From Streptomyces griseoluteus (GTDB lineage: Bacteria; Actinomycetota; Actinomycetes; Streptomycetales; Streptomycetaceae): 64,000 nucleotides of DNA. Every line of letters begins with the position of its first letter. Position 1 is the first letter of the stretch. This document shows positions 35,981 through 45,718 of this stretch, one piece after another. Position numbers and translations under genes: made by a program. Under the pieces are notes generated by a model. That model did no database searches. It saw only the letters and a list, made by a program, of their open reading frames with translations, and was not told the DNA's origin. The stretch lies in NCBI RefSeq assembly GCF_004784465.1, contig NZ_SRRU01000002.1:124001-188000 (forward strand), given 5' to 3'.

Positions 35981-36832
35981 CTACAGCTCCGCCAGCAGCT
36001 CGGCCTTCTTCGCGGAGAACTCCTCGTCGGTCACCAGACCGGCCTGGTGCAGCTCGCCCAGGTGGCGGATGCGCTCCGCGATGTCGGCCGGGTCCCGCCG
36101 GGGCGCCGCCGGGATCGCGGGGACGGCGCCTGTTGTCCGTACCGCCGCGAGGACGGCCGCCGCGAACGGCAGCGACTCGTGCACCGGCCCGTAGCCGAGC
36201 CCGAAGACGACGGTCGCCGCGTCCTGGTCCGGCGGTACCGGGTCGGCGGCGCCGGCGGGGTCGTTCGGCAGCAGCCGCAGGTACCCCTCGAACGCCTCCG
36301 GTGAGCGCCACTCCACCCCGCCGAGGTCCGCGACCGCGAACCTCTGGTCGCCCGCCTTCCACTTCGCCGACGACGCCCCCGTCCACGACCAGCGAAAACG
36401 CACCGAGGTCCCGTCGAAGGACGCCTTCCCGTCGTACGCCTTGAAGCGGAGCGGTGCCTCGGGGGCGCCGATCAGATACCGGTCGGCGGGACCGGACCGG
36501 GTCAGCGCGGACTTCAGCTCGTCGGCGTAGTACTCGGCCAGCGTCTCCCGCTCGGCCGGCAGGACCAGCCGGTAGGGGTCCAGGCCCTCGGGAAGCTGGC
36601 CGGCCGCGGCCTCCAGCAGCGGGTCGGCTCCGGCGCGCGGCTGAAGGCGCAGCACGACGGTGCCCCGCCGGCCCTCGGCCAGGCTCACGCCCTCCAGCGC
36701 GGCGAGCGGCACCCGGCGTTCACCGAGCGCCTGGAAGAGTTTCGGTGTGCGTATCCCCCGTTCGTACCGGATGAGCACGGAGTCTGAGTCGAACTCCCAG
36801 ACGGCATGAAAACCCGCCAGTACGTCACCCAT
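35981..36832 (-). CDS. DUF4429 protein with C-terminal SHOCT domain
   Basis: 283 residues from ATG 36832. Two tandem DUF4429 units: GFHAVWEFDSDSVLIRYERG in the first half and FKAYDGKASFDGTSVRFRWS in the second. A SHOCT helix pair ends the protein (RIRHLGELHQAGLVTDEEFS, AKKAELLAEL). SHOCT domains often mediate oligomerisation; the function is unknown. Only 3 bp separate its stop from that of the aldo/keto reductase. Confidence 0.9.
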   Translation of the reverse strand: MGDVLAGFHAVWEFDSDSVLIRYERGIRTPKLFQALGERRVPLAALEGVSLAEGRRGTVVLRLQPRAGADPLLEAAAGQLPEGLDPYRLVLPAERETLAEYYADELKSALTRSGPADRYLIGAPEAPLRFKAYDGKASFDGTSVRFRWSWTGASSAKWKAGDQRFAVADLGGVEWRSPEAFEGYLRLLPNDPAGAADPVPPDQDAATVVFGLGYGPVHESLPFAAAVLAAVRTTGAVPAIPAAPRRDPADIAERIRHLGELHQAGLVTDEEFSAKKAELLAEL

Positions 36833-36898
36833 GCGGCTCATCGTATGCGGCACTTGTCCCTCCGTCGCCACCCGCGCGGACCGCACTTCCTGCTGTTT

Positions 36899-38119
36899 CT
36901 ACGCGCGTCCCGCGGCGGGCGCGTCCGGCACGTCGGCCCGGCACGCCTCGTCCGCGCCGGCGCACGTCACCGAGCCGTACGCCCCCACGCCGACCTCGGC
37001 GAGGTTGCGCAGGCTGTCCGTGCCCGGCTGGAAATAACCGGCGTGGCCCTGCGCGTCGCGCGAGGACAGCACCCGCGCGCCGAACGCGCGGGACACCGGG
37101 TCGGCGCCGTGCCCGAGCCCGCCGACCTCCAGATACGGCACGTCCTGCACCCAGTCGGTGGCATCCCGCATCGCCCACACCCGCGCGGTGCGGTTCAGAT
37201 GGGCGGCGCTGGGCGCCCGCATGCCGGGGCTCGCGGCCACCGCGATGTCGCTGACCCGGCGGGGCATGCCGGGCGCGGCGACCCCGCAGACCACCGAGCC
37301 GTAGCTGTGGCAGAACATCGACACCTCGGCCCGGCCGGGCAGCGCACGCAGCAGCGCGTTCAGCCGGACGGCGCCGTCCACCGCGCGCATCGCGGTCGCC
37401 GCGTCCACCCCGAGCCCGGCGGGCGCGGTGTAGTCGGCCCAGGCGATCACGGCGGTACGGGTCGCGGGCGCGGCCTGCCGCTCGGCGGAGTACAGCGACT
37501 TGGCCATGCCGACCGGGGCGCTGTAGGGGCGGTAGGACTTCTCGAAGGTCAGCAGGTCGGTGTCGACACCGGGCACCACCACGGAGATCCGCTGGGCCCG
37601 GCGCAGGTCGCCGAAGACCTCGGCGATCCGGCCCGAACCCTCGGGGTCGAAGGCGAGGATGTGCCGATCGGGCCGCATCAGCGCCTCGTACCGGTGCATC
37701 CGGCGGGCCGCGTCCTGCTGGCCGGCGGTACTGAGCCGGTTGTCGTGCACGCGGCGCGACTCCACGTCCCGCTCCCGCTCCAGCGCCACCCGGTTGGCCT
37801 CGTACCGCAGCGACACGGGGGCGCCGTTCATGTTGCCCACCGCCAGCGGGTAGCGCGTCGCCAGGTCGTGGCGGTCGTACGGGGTGAGCGAGCCGAAGAA
37901 GCGGGCCAGCTTCGCCGGGGCGGTCTTCGCCGGGTCCGGCAGGGGCTTGCCGTGCACGCTGTCGCGCACCCACGCGGACAGGGACGACCGCAGCGCGGTC
38001 GACTCACGGTGGGTGTGCTGCGCCGTCCAGCCGGTGGTCGCGAGCATCACGAACACGACGGCCAGGGCGAGCAGGGCGCGCCACACGCTGAGCTGGGGGG
38101 AAATGCCGAAGGAAGTCAC
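36899..38119 (-). CDS. DUF1023-type alpha/beta hydrolase, membrane-anchored
   Basis: 406 residues from a GTG start. One N-terminal membrane helix (ALLALAVVFVMLATTGW). The hydrolase domain has VVVPGVDTDLLTF and a nucleophile elbow CHSYGS (Ser about 272), where Cys replaces the usual first Gly of GxSxG. DUF1023 proteins in actinobacteria are poorly characterised secreted or surface hydrolases. A promoter TTGACC (38154-38159)/TAGTGT (38129-38134), 19-bp spacing, lies 9 bp from the start codon, so the leader is minimal. Confidence 0.9.
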   Translation of the reverse strand: MTSFGISPQLSVWRALLALAVVFVMLATTGWTAQHTHRESTALRSSLSAWVRDSVHGKPLPDPAKTAPAKLARFFGSLTPYDRHDLATRYPLAVGNMNGAPVSLRYEANRVALERERDVESRRVHDNRLSTAGQQDAARRMHRYEALMRPDRHILAFDPEGSGRIAEVFGDLRRAQRISVVVPGVDTDLLTFEKSYRPYSAPVGMAKSLYSAERQAAPATRTAVIAWADYTAPAGLGVDAATAMRAVDGAVRLNALLRALPGRAEVSMFCHSYGSVVCGVAAPGMPRRVSDIAVAASPGMRAPSAAHLNRTARVWAMRDATDWVQDVPYLEVGGLGHGADPVSRAFGARVLSSRDAQGHAGYFQPGTDSLRNLAEVGVGAYGSVTCAGADEACRADVPDAPAAGRA

Positions 38120-38245
38120 TGGGAGGACACACTAGGAGAACGGAAGGGTCTCGGGTCAATCGAGTGGCGGGGATCACGTTTCGTGCGCCGGGGACCGGGA
38201 CACCAACGATCTTTCTAAACGATCTCGTCCGTTCCGCCAACGATT

Positions 38246-38872
38246 TCAGGCCGCGCGCCAGTTCCCCGTCAGCGCCGGGCCCACCTGATCGAGGTACGCC
38301 GCCGTGAGCCCCCGGATGGCCGCCAGACTGAAGTCGTCCCCGGTGCTCCACTGCCGCTCGGTGACCCGGATCACCCCGGCGAACACCGCCACCGCGAGCC
38401 GCGGCCGGGGGTCGGCGTCCACGTCGACACCCTCGCGCTCCGCGAGCAGCCCGGCGATGGTCTGCTCGGTCGCCGCCGACCGGCGCAGATGCGCGGCGAG
38501 CAGTGCGGGCGTCGACTCGATCATGCGGTACATCCGCAGATACAGCTCGACCGGTACGACCGACTCCACGGTCTCCCGTATGTCGTCCCAGCCCTCCAGC
38601 ACGGCCTGCCTGAGCGCCTCCATCGGCGGCTCGTGCGGCGGCCGGGCGCGGACGGCGGCGACGAAGTGGGCCTCCGTCATCTCCTGCACGGCGAAGGCCG
38701 CGTCCTCCTTGCCGGCGAAGTAGCGGAAGAAGGTGCGCTGCGAGACGTCGACGGCCTCGGCGATCTCGTCGACGGTGGTGCGCTCGTAGCCCTGGGTGGT
38801 GAACAGTTCGAGGGCGGCGCGCACCAGCGCCTCGCGGGTACGCCGCTTCTTGCGCTCGCGCAGCGTCTCCAT
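38246..38872 (-). CDS. TetR-family regulator
   Basis: 208 residues from ATG 38872, preceded by GGGAGAGG. HTH: YERTTVDEIAEAVDVSQRTF, FRYFAGKEDAAFAVQEM. The C-terminal ligand domain is a variable helical bundle. Divergent from a DHA2 exporter, so it likely represses that exporter through the dyad at 38933-38980 and is induced by an exported compound. Confidence 0.95.
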   Translation of the reverse strand: METLRERKKRRTREALVRAALELFTTQGYERTTVDEIAEAVDVSQRTFFRYFAGKEDAAFAVQEMTEAHFVAAVRARPPHEPPMEALRQAVLEGWDDIRETVESVVPVELYLRMYRMIESTPALLAAHLRRSAATEQTIAGLLAEREGVDVDADPRPRLAVAVFAGVIRVTERQWSTGDDFSLAAIRGLTAAYLDQVGPALTGNWRAA

Positions 38873-38932
38873 GACCTCTCCCTGTACGTCCTTCCTGATC
38901 AGAGTATGCGGTCGGGTGAACACCGGTCACAT

Positions 38933-38987
38933 GTCAGCCGCTGACGTGTGAATGTGTTTGTCAACTGTCAGCGACTGTCACTAGCCT
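38933..38987 (+). promoter_or_regulatory. TetR operator and leaderless promoter of the DHA2 exporter
   Basis: The dyad GTCAGCCGCTGAC (38933-38945) is followed by half-sites TGTCAG (38966-38971) and TGTCA (38976-38980). A -35 TTGTCA (38958-38963) and -10 TAGCCT (38982-38987) are 18 bp apart. Start of transcription would fall at the ATG (38994). Confidence 0.65.
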
Positions 38988-38993
38988 CATTAC

Positions 38994-40610
38994 ATGACTA
39001 GTCAGACCACCATCGACAAGACGGGACCGGAGGACGGGTCACCCACCGATGCGTCGCCGCGGCCCTCCTCGGGACTGCGCGGGCACCCCTGGTTCACCCT
39101 GATCACCGTCGCCGTGGGCGTCATGATGGTGGCCCTGGACGGCACCATCGTGGCCATCGCCAACCCGGCCATCGCCAAGGACCTGCACGCGAGCTTCTCC
39201 GACGTGCAGTGGATCACCAACGCCTACTTCCTCGCCCTCGCGGTCGCCCTGATCACCGCGGGCAAGCTCGGTGACCGCTTCGGGCACCGGCAGACCTTCC
39301 TCATCGGCGTGGCCGGCTTCGCGCTGGCCTCCGGCGCCATCGGGCTGTCCGACAGCATCCCGATGGTCGTCACCTTCCGCGTCCTCCAGGGCCTGTTCGG
39401 CGCCCTGCTGATGCCGGCCGCGCTCGGCCTGCTGCGGGCCACCTTCCCGGCCGAGAAGCTCAACATGGCGATCGGCATCTGGGGCATGGTCATCGGCGCC
39501 TCCACCGCGGGCGGCCCGATCCTCGGCGGTGTGCTGGTCCAGCACGTGAACTGGCAGTCGGTGTTCTTCATCAACGTGCCCGTCGGCCTGCTCGCCCTGC
39601 TGCTCGGCACGCTGATCCTGCTGGACCACCGCGCGGAGAACGCCCCGCGCTCCTTCGACCTGCTCGGCATCGCGCTGCTGTCCGGCGCCATGTTCTGCCT
39701 GGTCTGGGCGCTGATCAAGGCCCCCACCTGGGGCTGGGGCGACGGCCGCACCTGGGGCTTCATCGGCGCCTCGGCGCTGCTCTTCGTGGTCTTCGCCTGG
39801 TGGGAGACGCGGGTCGCGGAACCGCTGATCCCGCTCACCCTGTTCCGCTCGCTCCCGCTGTCGGCGGGCGTGGTGCTGATGGTGATGATGGCCATCGCCT
39901 TCATGGGTGGCCTGTTCTTCGTGACCTTCTACCTCCAGAACGTGCACGGTCTCAGCCCGGTCGACGCCGGCCTGCACCTGCTCCCGCTCACCGGCATGAT
40001 GATCGTCGGCTCCCCCCTGGCCGGCTTCGCCATCACCAAGCTGGGCCCGCGCGTTCCGCTCGCGGGCGGCATGACGCTCACCGCGATCGCCATGTACGGC
40101 ATGTCCACCCTGAAGGCGGACACCGGCAGCGCGACCATGTCGATCTGGTTCGCCCTGCTCGGCCTGGGTCTCGCCCCGGTCATGGTCGGCGCCACCGAGG
40201 TCATCGTCGGCAACGCCCCGATGGCCCTCTCCGGTGTCGCGGGCGGTCTCCAGCAGGCGGCCATGCAGATCGGCGGCAGCCTCGGCACCGCCGTACTGGG
40301 CGCCGTCATGGCCTCCAAGGTCGACAACGACCTCCCGGGCAACTGGACCGGCGCGGGCCTGCCCCCGCTGACCCCCGCTCAGCTCGACCAGGCGTCCCAG
40401 GCCGTCCAGGTAGGCGTCGCCCCGGTCACGAAGCAGATGCCCCCGGCGATCATCGCCAAGGTCACCGACGTCGCCCACGACACCTTCATCTCCGGCATGA
40501 GCCTCGCCTCACTGGTGGCGGCGGGCGTGGCGGCGGTCGCCATCCTGGTGGCCCTCCTGACCCGCCGAGGCGTGAACGCGGAGGCGGGCGCAGGGGTGGG
40601 CCACATCTGA
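38994..40610 (+). CDS. MFS exporter, DHA2 (EmrB/QacA) family
   Basis: 538 residues, about 14 membrane segments. Signatures: MMVALDGTIVAIANPAIAKD (motif D1 region), LGDRFGHRQTFLIG (motif A) and MVIGASTAGGPILGGVLVQH (motif C of antiporters). Drug or metabolite/H+ antiporter in the cytoplasmic membrane. Regulated by the divergent TetR by inference. No ribosome site precedes the ATG, consistent with a leaderless mRNA. Confidence 0.95.
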   Translation: MTSQTTIDKTGPEDGSPTDASPRPSSGLRGHPWFTLITVAVGVMMVALDGTIVAIANPAIAKDLHASFSDVQWITNAYFLALAVALITAGKLGDRFGHRQTFLIGVAGFALASGAIGLSDSIPMVVTFRVLQGLFGALLMPAALGLLRATFPAEKLNMAIGIWGMVIGASTAGGPILGGVLVQHVNWQSVFFINVPVGLLALLLGTLILLDHRAENAPRSFDLLGIALLSGAMFCLVWALIKAPTWGWGDGRTWGFIGASALLFVVFAWWETRVAEPLIPLTLFRSLPLSAGVVLMVMMAIAFMGGLFFVTFYLQNVHGLSPVDAGLHLLPLTGMMIVGSPLAGFAITKLGPRVPLAGGMTLTAIAMYGMSTLKADTGSATMSIWFALLGLGLAPVMVGATEVIVGNAPMALSGVAGGLQQAAMQIGGSLGTAVLGAVMASKVDNDLPGNWTGAGLPPLTPAQLDQASQAVQVGVAPVTKQMPPAIIAKVTDVAHDTFISGMSLASLVAAGVAAVAILVALLTRRGVNAEAGAGVGHI

Positions 40611-40626
40611 AACTCGCCGGCTGGTA

Positions 40627-40662
40627 GGGGGCGCGGGAAACCGCGCGACCAGCCACGACGGA
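40627..40662. repeat. Streptomyces-type dispersed GC-rich palindromic repeat
   Basis: The GGGGCGCGGGAAACCGCGCG stem followed by ACCAGCCACGACGG is a word I recognise as recurrent downstream of genes across Streptomyces genomes. Sits right after the exporter stop. Confidence 0.6.
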
Positions 40663-40667
40663 CCCGC

Positions 40668-40708
40668 GGCCGCGCGATCACCGAAGCCAGAACGGTGATC
40701 GCGCGGCC
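40668..40708. terminator. bidirectional terminator between DHA2 exporter and aceE
   Basis: GGCCGCGCGATCACC (40668-40682) and its exact complement (40694-40708), 11-nt loop: a 15-bp perfect stem just before the aceE stop. Confidence 0.92.
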
Positions 40709-40727
40709 ACGCCCGAGCCGCGCAGCG

Positions 40728-43475
40728 CTACGCGTCTCCTCCGGCAGCGCCGGGCGCCGCCGCCCTCACATCGAGCAACCGGTACCGGTCGATGGCCTGC
40801 TTCAGCACGGACCGGTCCACCTTCCCCTCCTTCGCCAGCTCCGTCAGCACGGCCACCACGATCGACTGCGCGTCGATGTGGAAGAACCGCCGAGCCGCCC
40901 CGCGAGTGTCCGCGAACCCGAACCCGTCCGCGCCGAGCGACTGGTAAGGCCCCGGCACCCAGCGCGCGATCTGATCCGGCACCGACCGCATCCAGTCGGA
41001 CACCGCCACGAACGGCCCCTCCGCACCGCCGAGCTTGCGCGTCACGAACGGCACCCGCTGCTCCTCCTCGGGATGCAGCATGTTGTGCTCCTCGCAGGCC
41101 ACCGCCTCCCGGCGCAGCTCGCTCCAGGAGGTCGCCGACCAGACGTCCGCCCGGACGTCCCACTCGTCGGCGAGGATCTGCTGCGCCTCCAGCGCCCACG
41201 GCACCGCGACACCGGACGCCATGATCTGCGCCGGGACCGACCCGCCGGAGCCCTCCCTCAGCCGGTGGACGCCCTTGAGGATGCCCTCCACGTCCACGCC
41301 GGCCGGCTCGGCCGGGTGCTGGATCGGCTCGTTGTAGACGGTGAGGTAGTAGAAGACGTCCTCGCCGTGCGGGTGTTCCTCGTCCCCGCCGTACATCCGC
41401 CGCAGCCCGTCCTGGACGATGTGCGCGATCTCGTACCCGTACGCCGGGTCGTAGGCCACGCAGGCCGGGTTGGTGGAGGCGAGGAGCTGGGAGTGGCCGT
41501 CCGCGTGCTGGAGGCCCTCACCGGTCAGGGTCGTGCGGCCCGCGGTCGCGCCCAGGACGAAACCGCGTGAGAGCTGGTCGGCCATCTGCCAGAACTGGTC
41601 GCCGGTGCGCTGGAAACCGAACATCGAGTAGAAGACGTACACCGGGATCAGTGGCTCGCCGTGGGTGGCGTAGGCCGAGCCGGCCGCGATCAGGGAGGCC
41701 GTGCAGCCCGCCTCGGAGATGCCGTCGTGCAGCATCTGGCCGGTGGGGGACTCCTTGTAGGCGAGCAGCAGCTCCCGGTCCACCGACTCGTACTGCTGGC
41801 CGAGCGGGTTGTAGATCTTCGCACTCGGGAAGAACGAGTCCATGCCGAAGGTGCGGTACTCGTCCGGCGCGATCAGCACGAACCGCTTGCCGATCTCCTT
41901 GTCCCGCATCAGGTCCTTCAGCAGTCGCACGAACGCCATGGTGGTGGCGATGGACTGCTGGCCCGACCCCTTCTTCACACTCGCGTACGCCTTCTCGTCG
42001 GGCAGGGCGAGCGGCTCGGAGCGCACGACGCGCGTGGGCACGTAGCCCCCGAGCGACTTGCGCCGGTCGTGCATGTACTGCATCTCCTCCGAGTCCCGGC
42101 CGGGGTGGTAGTACGGCGGGGCGCCGGACTCCAGCTCCTTGTCGGAGATCGGCAGGTGCAGCCGGTCGCGGAAGCCCTTGAGGTCGTCGACCGTCAGCTT
42201 CTTCATCTGGTGGGTGGCGTTGCGGCCCTCGAAGTTGGGGCCCAGCGTCCAGCCCTTGACCGTCTTGGCCAGGATGACCGTCGGCTGGCCCTTGTGCTCC
42301 TTGGCCGCCTTGAACGCCGCGTAGATCTTGCGGTGGTCGTGGCCGCCGCGGCCCAGGTGCAGGATCTGGTCGTCGGTCATGTTCTCGACCATGGCGCGCA
42401 GCCGGTGGTCGTCACCGAAGAAGTGGTCCCGGATGTAGGCGCCGGACTCGGTGGCGTACGTCTGGAACTGGCCGTCCGGGGTGGTGTTCATCCGGTTGAC
42501 CAGCACGCCGTCCCGGTCCTGGGCCAGCAGCGGGTCCCAGCTCCGGTCCCACACCAGCTTGATCACGTTCCAGCCGGCGCCCCGGAACTGCGACTCCAGC
42601 TCCTGGATGATCTTGCCGTTGCCGCGCACCGGGCCGTCGAGGCGCTGGAGGTTGCAGTTGACCACGAAGGTCAGGTTGTCCAGCCCCTCGCGGGCGGCGA
42701 TGGAGAGCTGGCCCAGGGACTCCGGCTCGTCCATCTCGCCGTCGCCGAGGAACGCCCACACGTGCGAGGCCGAGGTGTCGGCGATGCCGCGCGCCTCCAT
42801 GTACCGGTTCATCCGGGCCTGGTAGATCGCGCCGAGCGGGCCGAGGCCCATCGAGACGGTGGGGAACTCCCAGAAGTCCGGCATCGAGCGCGGGTGGGGG
42901 TAGCTGGACAGCCCGTCCGGGAACTTGGAGTGCTCCTGGCGGAACCCGTCGAGCTGGTTCTCCGAGAGCCGGTCCAGCAGGTACGCGCGGGCGTAGATGC
43001 CCGGCGAGGCGTGGCCCTGGAAGAAGACCTGGTCGCCGCCGTCACCGCCGTCCTTGCCCCGGAAGAAGTGGTTGAAGCCCACGTCGTAGAGGGACGCGGA
43101 AGAGGCGAAGGTGGCGATGTGGCCGCCGACGCCGATGCCGGGGCGCTGGGCCCGCGAGACCATCACGGCCGCGTTCCAGCGGGTGGCGTTGAGGATGCGG
43201 CGCTCGATCTCCTCGTTGCCGGGGAAGAACGGCTCGCTCTTGGTGGGGATCGTGTTGACGTAGTCCGTGCTGCGCATCTCGGGCACGGCCACGCGCTTCT
43301 CGCGGGCCCGTTCGATCAGCCGCAGCATGAGATACCTGGCCCGCTCCCGGCCACGCTCGTCCACGGCGGCGTCGAGGGAGTCGAGCCACTCCTGCGTTTC
43401 CTCGGGATCGAAGTCAGGAACCTGACTCGGAAGGCCGCCAATGATGATCGGATTGCGATCGGAACCGGAAGCCAC
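40728..43475 (-). CDS. aceE: pyruvate dehydrogenase E1 component (homodimeric AceE type)
   Basis: 915 residues from GTG 43475, chosen for AAGGA 5 bp upstream and the conserved start [18 protein letters not shown]. The thiamine diphosphate motif is [11 protein letters not shown] through VVNCNLQ (GDG...N). AceE-specific blocks include [20 protein letters not shown] and [20 protein letters not shown]. It decarboxylates pyruvate and passes the acetyl group to E2 lipoyl domains, supplying acetyl-CoA, fitting its closeness to the fab operon. E2 and E3 are not in this window. Corresponds by context to SCO2371. Confidence 0.98.
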   Translation of the reverse strand: MASGSDRNPIIIGGLPSQVPDFDPEETQEWLDSLDAAVDERGRERARYLMLRLIERAREKRVAVPEMRSTDYVNTIPTKSEPFFPGNEEIERRILNATRWNAAVMVSRAQRPGIGVGGHIATFASSASLYDVGFNHFFRGKDGGDGGDQVFFQGHASPGIYARAYLLDRLSENQLDGFRQEHSKFPDGLSSYPHPRSMPDFWEFPTVSMGLGPLGAIYQARMNRYMEARGIADTSASHVWAFLGDGEMDEPESLGQLSIAAREGLDNLTFVVNCNLQRLDGPVRGNGKIIQELESQFRGAGWNVIKLVWDRSWDPLLAQDRDGVLVNRMNTTPDGQFQTYATESGAYIRDHFFGDDHRLRAMVENMTDDQILHLGRGGHDHRKIYAAFKAAKEHKGQPTVILAKTVKGWTLGPNFEGRNATHQMKKLTVDDLKGFRDRLHLPISDKELESGAPPYYHPGRDSEEMQYMHDRRKSLGGYVPTRVVRSEPLALPDEKAYASVKKGSGQQSIATTMAFVRLLKDLMRDKEIGKRFVLIAPDEYRTFGMDSFFPSAKIYNPLGQQYESVDRELLLAYKESPTGQMLHDGISEAGCTASLIAAGSAYATHGEPLIPVYVFYSMFGFQRTGDQFWQMADQLSRGFVLGATAGRTTLTGEGLQHADGHSQLLASTNPACVAYDPAYGYEIAHIVQDGLRRMYGGDEEHPHGEDVFYYLTVYNEPIQHPAEPAGVDVEGILKGVHRLREGSGGSVPAQIMASGVAVPWALEAQQILADEWDVRADVWSATSWSELRREAVACEEHNMLHPEEEQRVPFVTRKLGGAEGPFVAVSDWMRSVPDQIARWVPGPYQSLGADGFGFADTRGAARRFFHIDAQSIVVAVLTELAKEGKVDRSVLKQAIDRYRLLDVRAAAPGAAGGDA

Positions 43476-43907
43476 GCTGTTCCTTACCTGTCGGAGGGAC
43501 CTGCCTACACCGTTCCCCATCGTGTACCTGGGGAACGTGGTACGTCATCCACTGGTGCTCTTCGTTCCCCCGTGCCCCCGGCTCGCCACCCGGTCGGCCA
43601 CCTGGCTCGCCGCCCGGTCAAAACGACACGATACGCCCGCGGTGTGACGGGCATGGCAAAGTTGTTCGATGGGCGTATCGACGGATGATTCCGAAGTGCG
43701 CATACGGGGCACATCGGTGTGATGTGGTTCTCGGGGAAACGGGATACGGTGCCAGAAGTGGCGGCGAAGCGGCCCGGAACGTCACCGTTTCGGCGGTCAG
43801 GAGGGCCGGGTACTTGCGCGATCCGTCCCGCCCGTGTGGACTACGGCCAATGCTTCGCGCACGCGCGTGGCTCAGATATTCACCAAGACATGATCAGGAG
43901 GCAACCC
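43476..43907. other. 432-bp divergent regulatory region of aceE and the DUF3052 gene
   Basis: Contains the aceE-proximal dyad CGTTCCCC (43511-43518)/GGGGAACG (43530-43537). Nearer the DUF3052 gene is a possible promoter TGCTTC (43851-43856)/GATATT (43875-43880), 18-bp spacing. No credible gene is seen in it. Confidence 0.7.
43511..43537. promoter_or_regulatory. inverted repeat upstream of aceE
   Basis: Perfect 8-bp arms CGTTCCCC/GGGGAACG with 11-bp spacer, 36-62 bp upstream of the aceE start. Placement fits an operator for a regulator of pyruvate dehydrogenase, or a leader hairpin. No such regulator is encoded nearby. Confidence 0.55.
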
Positions 43908-44348
43908 GTGAGCGCGACCGCGGACCACGCGGAGGAGCGGACGAACCCTGCCGCCAGGCTGGGGTTCCAGCCCGGACAGGTGGTCCAGGAGATCGGCTAC
44001 GACGAGGACGTCGATCAGGAGCTCCGCGAGGCCATCGAGGAAGCCGTCGAAGGCGACCTGATGGACGAGGAATACGACGACGTGGCCGACGCCGTTGTGC
44101 TGTGGTTCCGTGATGACGACGGAGACCTCACCGATGTACTCGTGGATGCCACCACGTACATCGAAGAGGGTGGCGCCATCCTGCTTCTGACGCCGAAGAC
44201 CGGCCGTACGGGGTACGTGGAGCCGAGCGACATCTCGGAGGCCGCAACCACCGCAGGGCTGACCGCTTCGAAGAGCGTCAGCGTCGGCAAGGACTGGAGC
44301 GGCTCGCGTCTGGCGACGCCGAAGGCCGCCAAGTCCGGCAAGCGTTAG
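43908..44348 (+). CDS. DUF3052 family protein
   Basis: 146 residues from GTG 43908 with AGGAGG upstream. Acidic centre (IGYDEDVDQELREAIEEAVE, LMDEEYDDVADAVVLWFRDD) and basic end (TPKAAKSGKR). Conserved across actinobacteria and usually next to aceE; the function is unknown. The DAVVLWFRDDDGDLTDVLVD core resembles an SAM-binding or regulatory fold only loosely, so I leave it unassigned. Confidence 0.93.
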   Translation: MSATADHAEERTNPAARLGFQPGQVVQEIGYDEDVDQELREAIEEAVEGDLMDEEYDDVADAVVLWFRDDDGDLTDVLVDATTYIEEGGAILLLTPKTGRTGYVEPSDISEAATTAGLTASKSVSVGKDWSGSRLATPKAAKSGKR

Positions 44349-44486
44349 AAAGAACGCGTCATCGCCGCGCCGAGCGGACCGGGACTCCCCGGTCCGCCCG
44401 GCGGTCCCGGCGTGAGGGCTGCGTAGGGTGGAACCGGGCGAGTGACCCGCGCTCACCCGTACGGCTCAGCGAAGGGATGCAGGACG

Positions 44487-44945
44487 ATGGCGCTCCAGGT
44501 CGGCGACGAGGCACCCGACTTCGAACTCAAGGACAACCACGGCCGCACCGTGCGGCTCTCCGACTTCCGGGGCGAGAAGAACGTGGTTCTGCTCTTCTAC
44601 CCCTTCGCCTTCACCGGCGTCTGCACCGGTGAGCTCTGCGAACTGCGTGACAACCTTCCGCAGTTCACCGACCGCGACACCCAGTTGCTCGCCGTCTCCA
44701 ACGACTCCATGCACACCCTGCGCGTCTTCGGTGAGCAGGAGGGCCTGGAGTACCCGCTGCTCAGCGACTTCTGGCCGCACGGCAACGTCAGCCGCGCCTA
44801 CGGCGTCTTCGACGAGGACAAGGGGTGCGCCGTGCGCGGCACCTTCATCCTGGACAAGACGGGCACCGTGCGCTGGACCGTCGTCAACGGGCTGCCCGAC
44901 GCCCGCGACCTGACGGACTACGTGAAGGCGCTCGACACCCTGTGA
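44487..44945 (+). CDS. peroxiredoxin (AhpE/BCP type)
   Basis: 152 residues from ATG 44487. Active-site motif PFAFTGVC, with Pro 39, Thr 43 and peroxidatic Cys 46; a second Cys at 51 could resolve the sulfenic acid. Reduces hydroperoxides in the cytoplasm. Located between the DUF3052 gene and the Ter cluster, which itself is linked to oxidative and metal stress. Confidence 0.95.
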   Translation: MALQVGDEAPDFELKDNHGRTVRLSDFRGEKNVVLLFYPFAFTGVCTGELCELRDNLPQFTDRDTQLLAVSNDSMHTLRVFGEQEGLEYPLLSDFWPHGNVSRAYGVFDEDKGCAVRGTFILDKTGTVRWTVVNGLPDARDLTDYVKALDTL

Positions 44946-45047
44946 GGGCCCCGCGCGCCGCGGGAACCCGTCACTAGGATCGGCACGTTGATCCCATATC
45001 CGATGCACTACGGGGCTGTCGGCCCCTGGACACCACATGGAGGACCC

Positions 45048-45623
45048 GTGGGAGTCAGCCTCAGCAAGGGTGGCAACGTCTCGCTGACCAAGGAGGCTCC
45101 CGGCCTGACCGCCGTCATCGTCGGTCTGGGCTGGGACGTGCGCACCACGACCGGCACCGACTTCGACCTCGACGCCAGCGCACTGCTGCTGAACAACGCC
45201 GGCAAGGTGGGCAGCGACCAGAACTTCGTCTTCTTCAACAACCTCAAGAGCCCCGACGGCTCGGTCGAGCACACCGGCGACAACCTCACCGGTGAGGGCG
45301 AGGGCGACGACGAGCAGATCAAGGTCGACCTCGCCGCCGTCCCCGCCGACGTGGAGAAGATCGTCTTCCCGGTCTCGATCTACGAGGCCGAGAACCGCCA
45401 GCAGTCCTTCGGCCAGGTCCGCAACGCCTTCATCCGCGTCGTCAACCAGGCCGGCGGCCAGGAACTCGCGCGCTACGACCTCAGCGAGGACGCCTCCACC
45501 GAGACGGCCATGGTCTTCGGCGAGCTGTACCGCAACGGCCCGGAGTGGAAGTTCCGCGCCATCGGCCAGGGGTACGCCTCGGGCCTGCGTGGCATCGCCC
45601 AGGACTTCGGCGTCAACGTCTGA
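45048..45623 (+). CDS. terD: TerD-family calcium-binding stress protein
   Basis: 191 residues from GTG 45048 with GGAGGA upstream. Canonical Ter[19 protein letters not shown], calcium motif [13 protein letters not shown], second motif [15 protein letters not shown], and the end [15 protein letters not shown]. TerD proteins bind Ca in the cytoplasm, confer tellurite resistance, and in Streptomyces affect differentiation. By synteny this is likely the SCO2368 (tdd8) counterpart. A -10 TAGGAT is at 44975-44980. A paralogue follows 95 bp downstream. Confidence 0.96.
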   Translation: MGVSLSKGGNVSLTKEAPGLTAVIVGLGWDVRTTTGTDFDLDASALLLNNAGKVGSDQNFVFFNNLKSPDGSVEHTGDNLTGEGEGDDEQIKVDLAAVPADVEKIVFPVSIYEAENRQQSFGQVRNAFIRVVNQAGGQELARYDLSEDASTETAMVFGELYRNGPEWKFRAIGQGYASGLRGIAQDFGVNV

Positions 45624-45718
45624 CGCCGTACGGTTCGCACCTCCTCCGGCGCCGTTCCGCGTTTGCGGGCGGCGCCGTTGGCGCAGGAGAACCAGGAACA
45701 CCACAGGGGAGGATCAGC

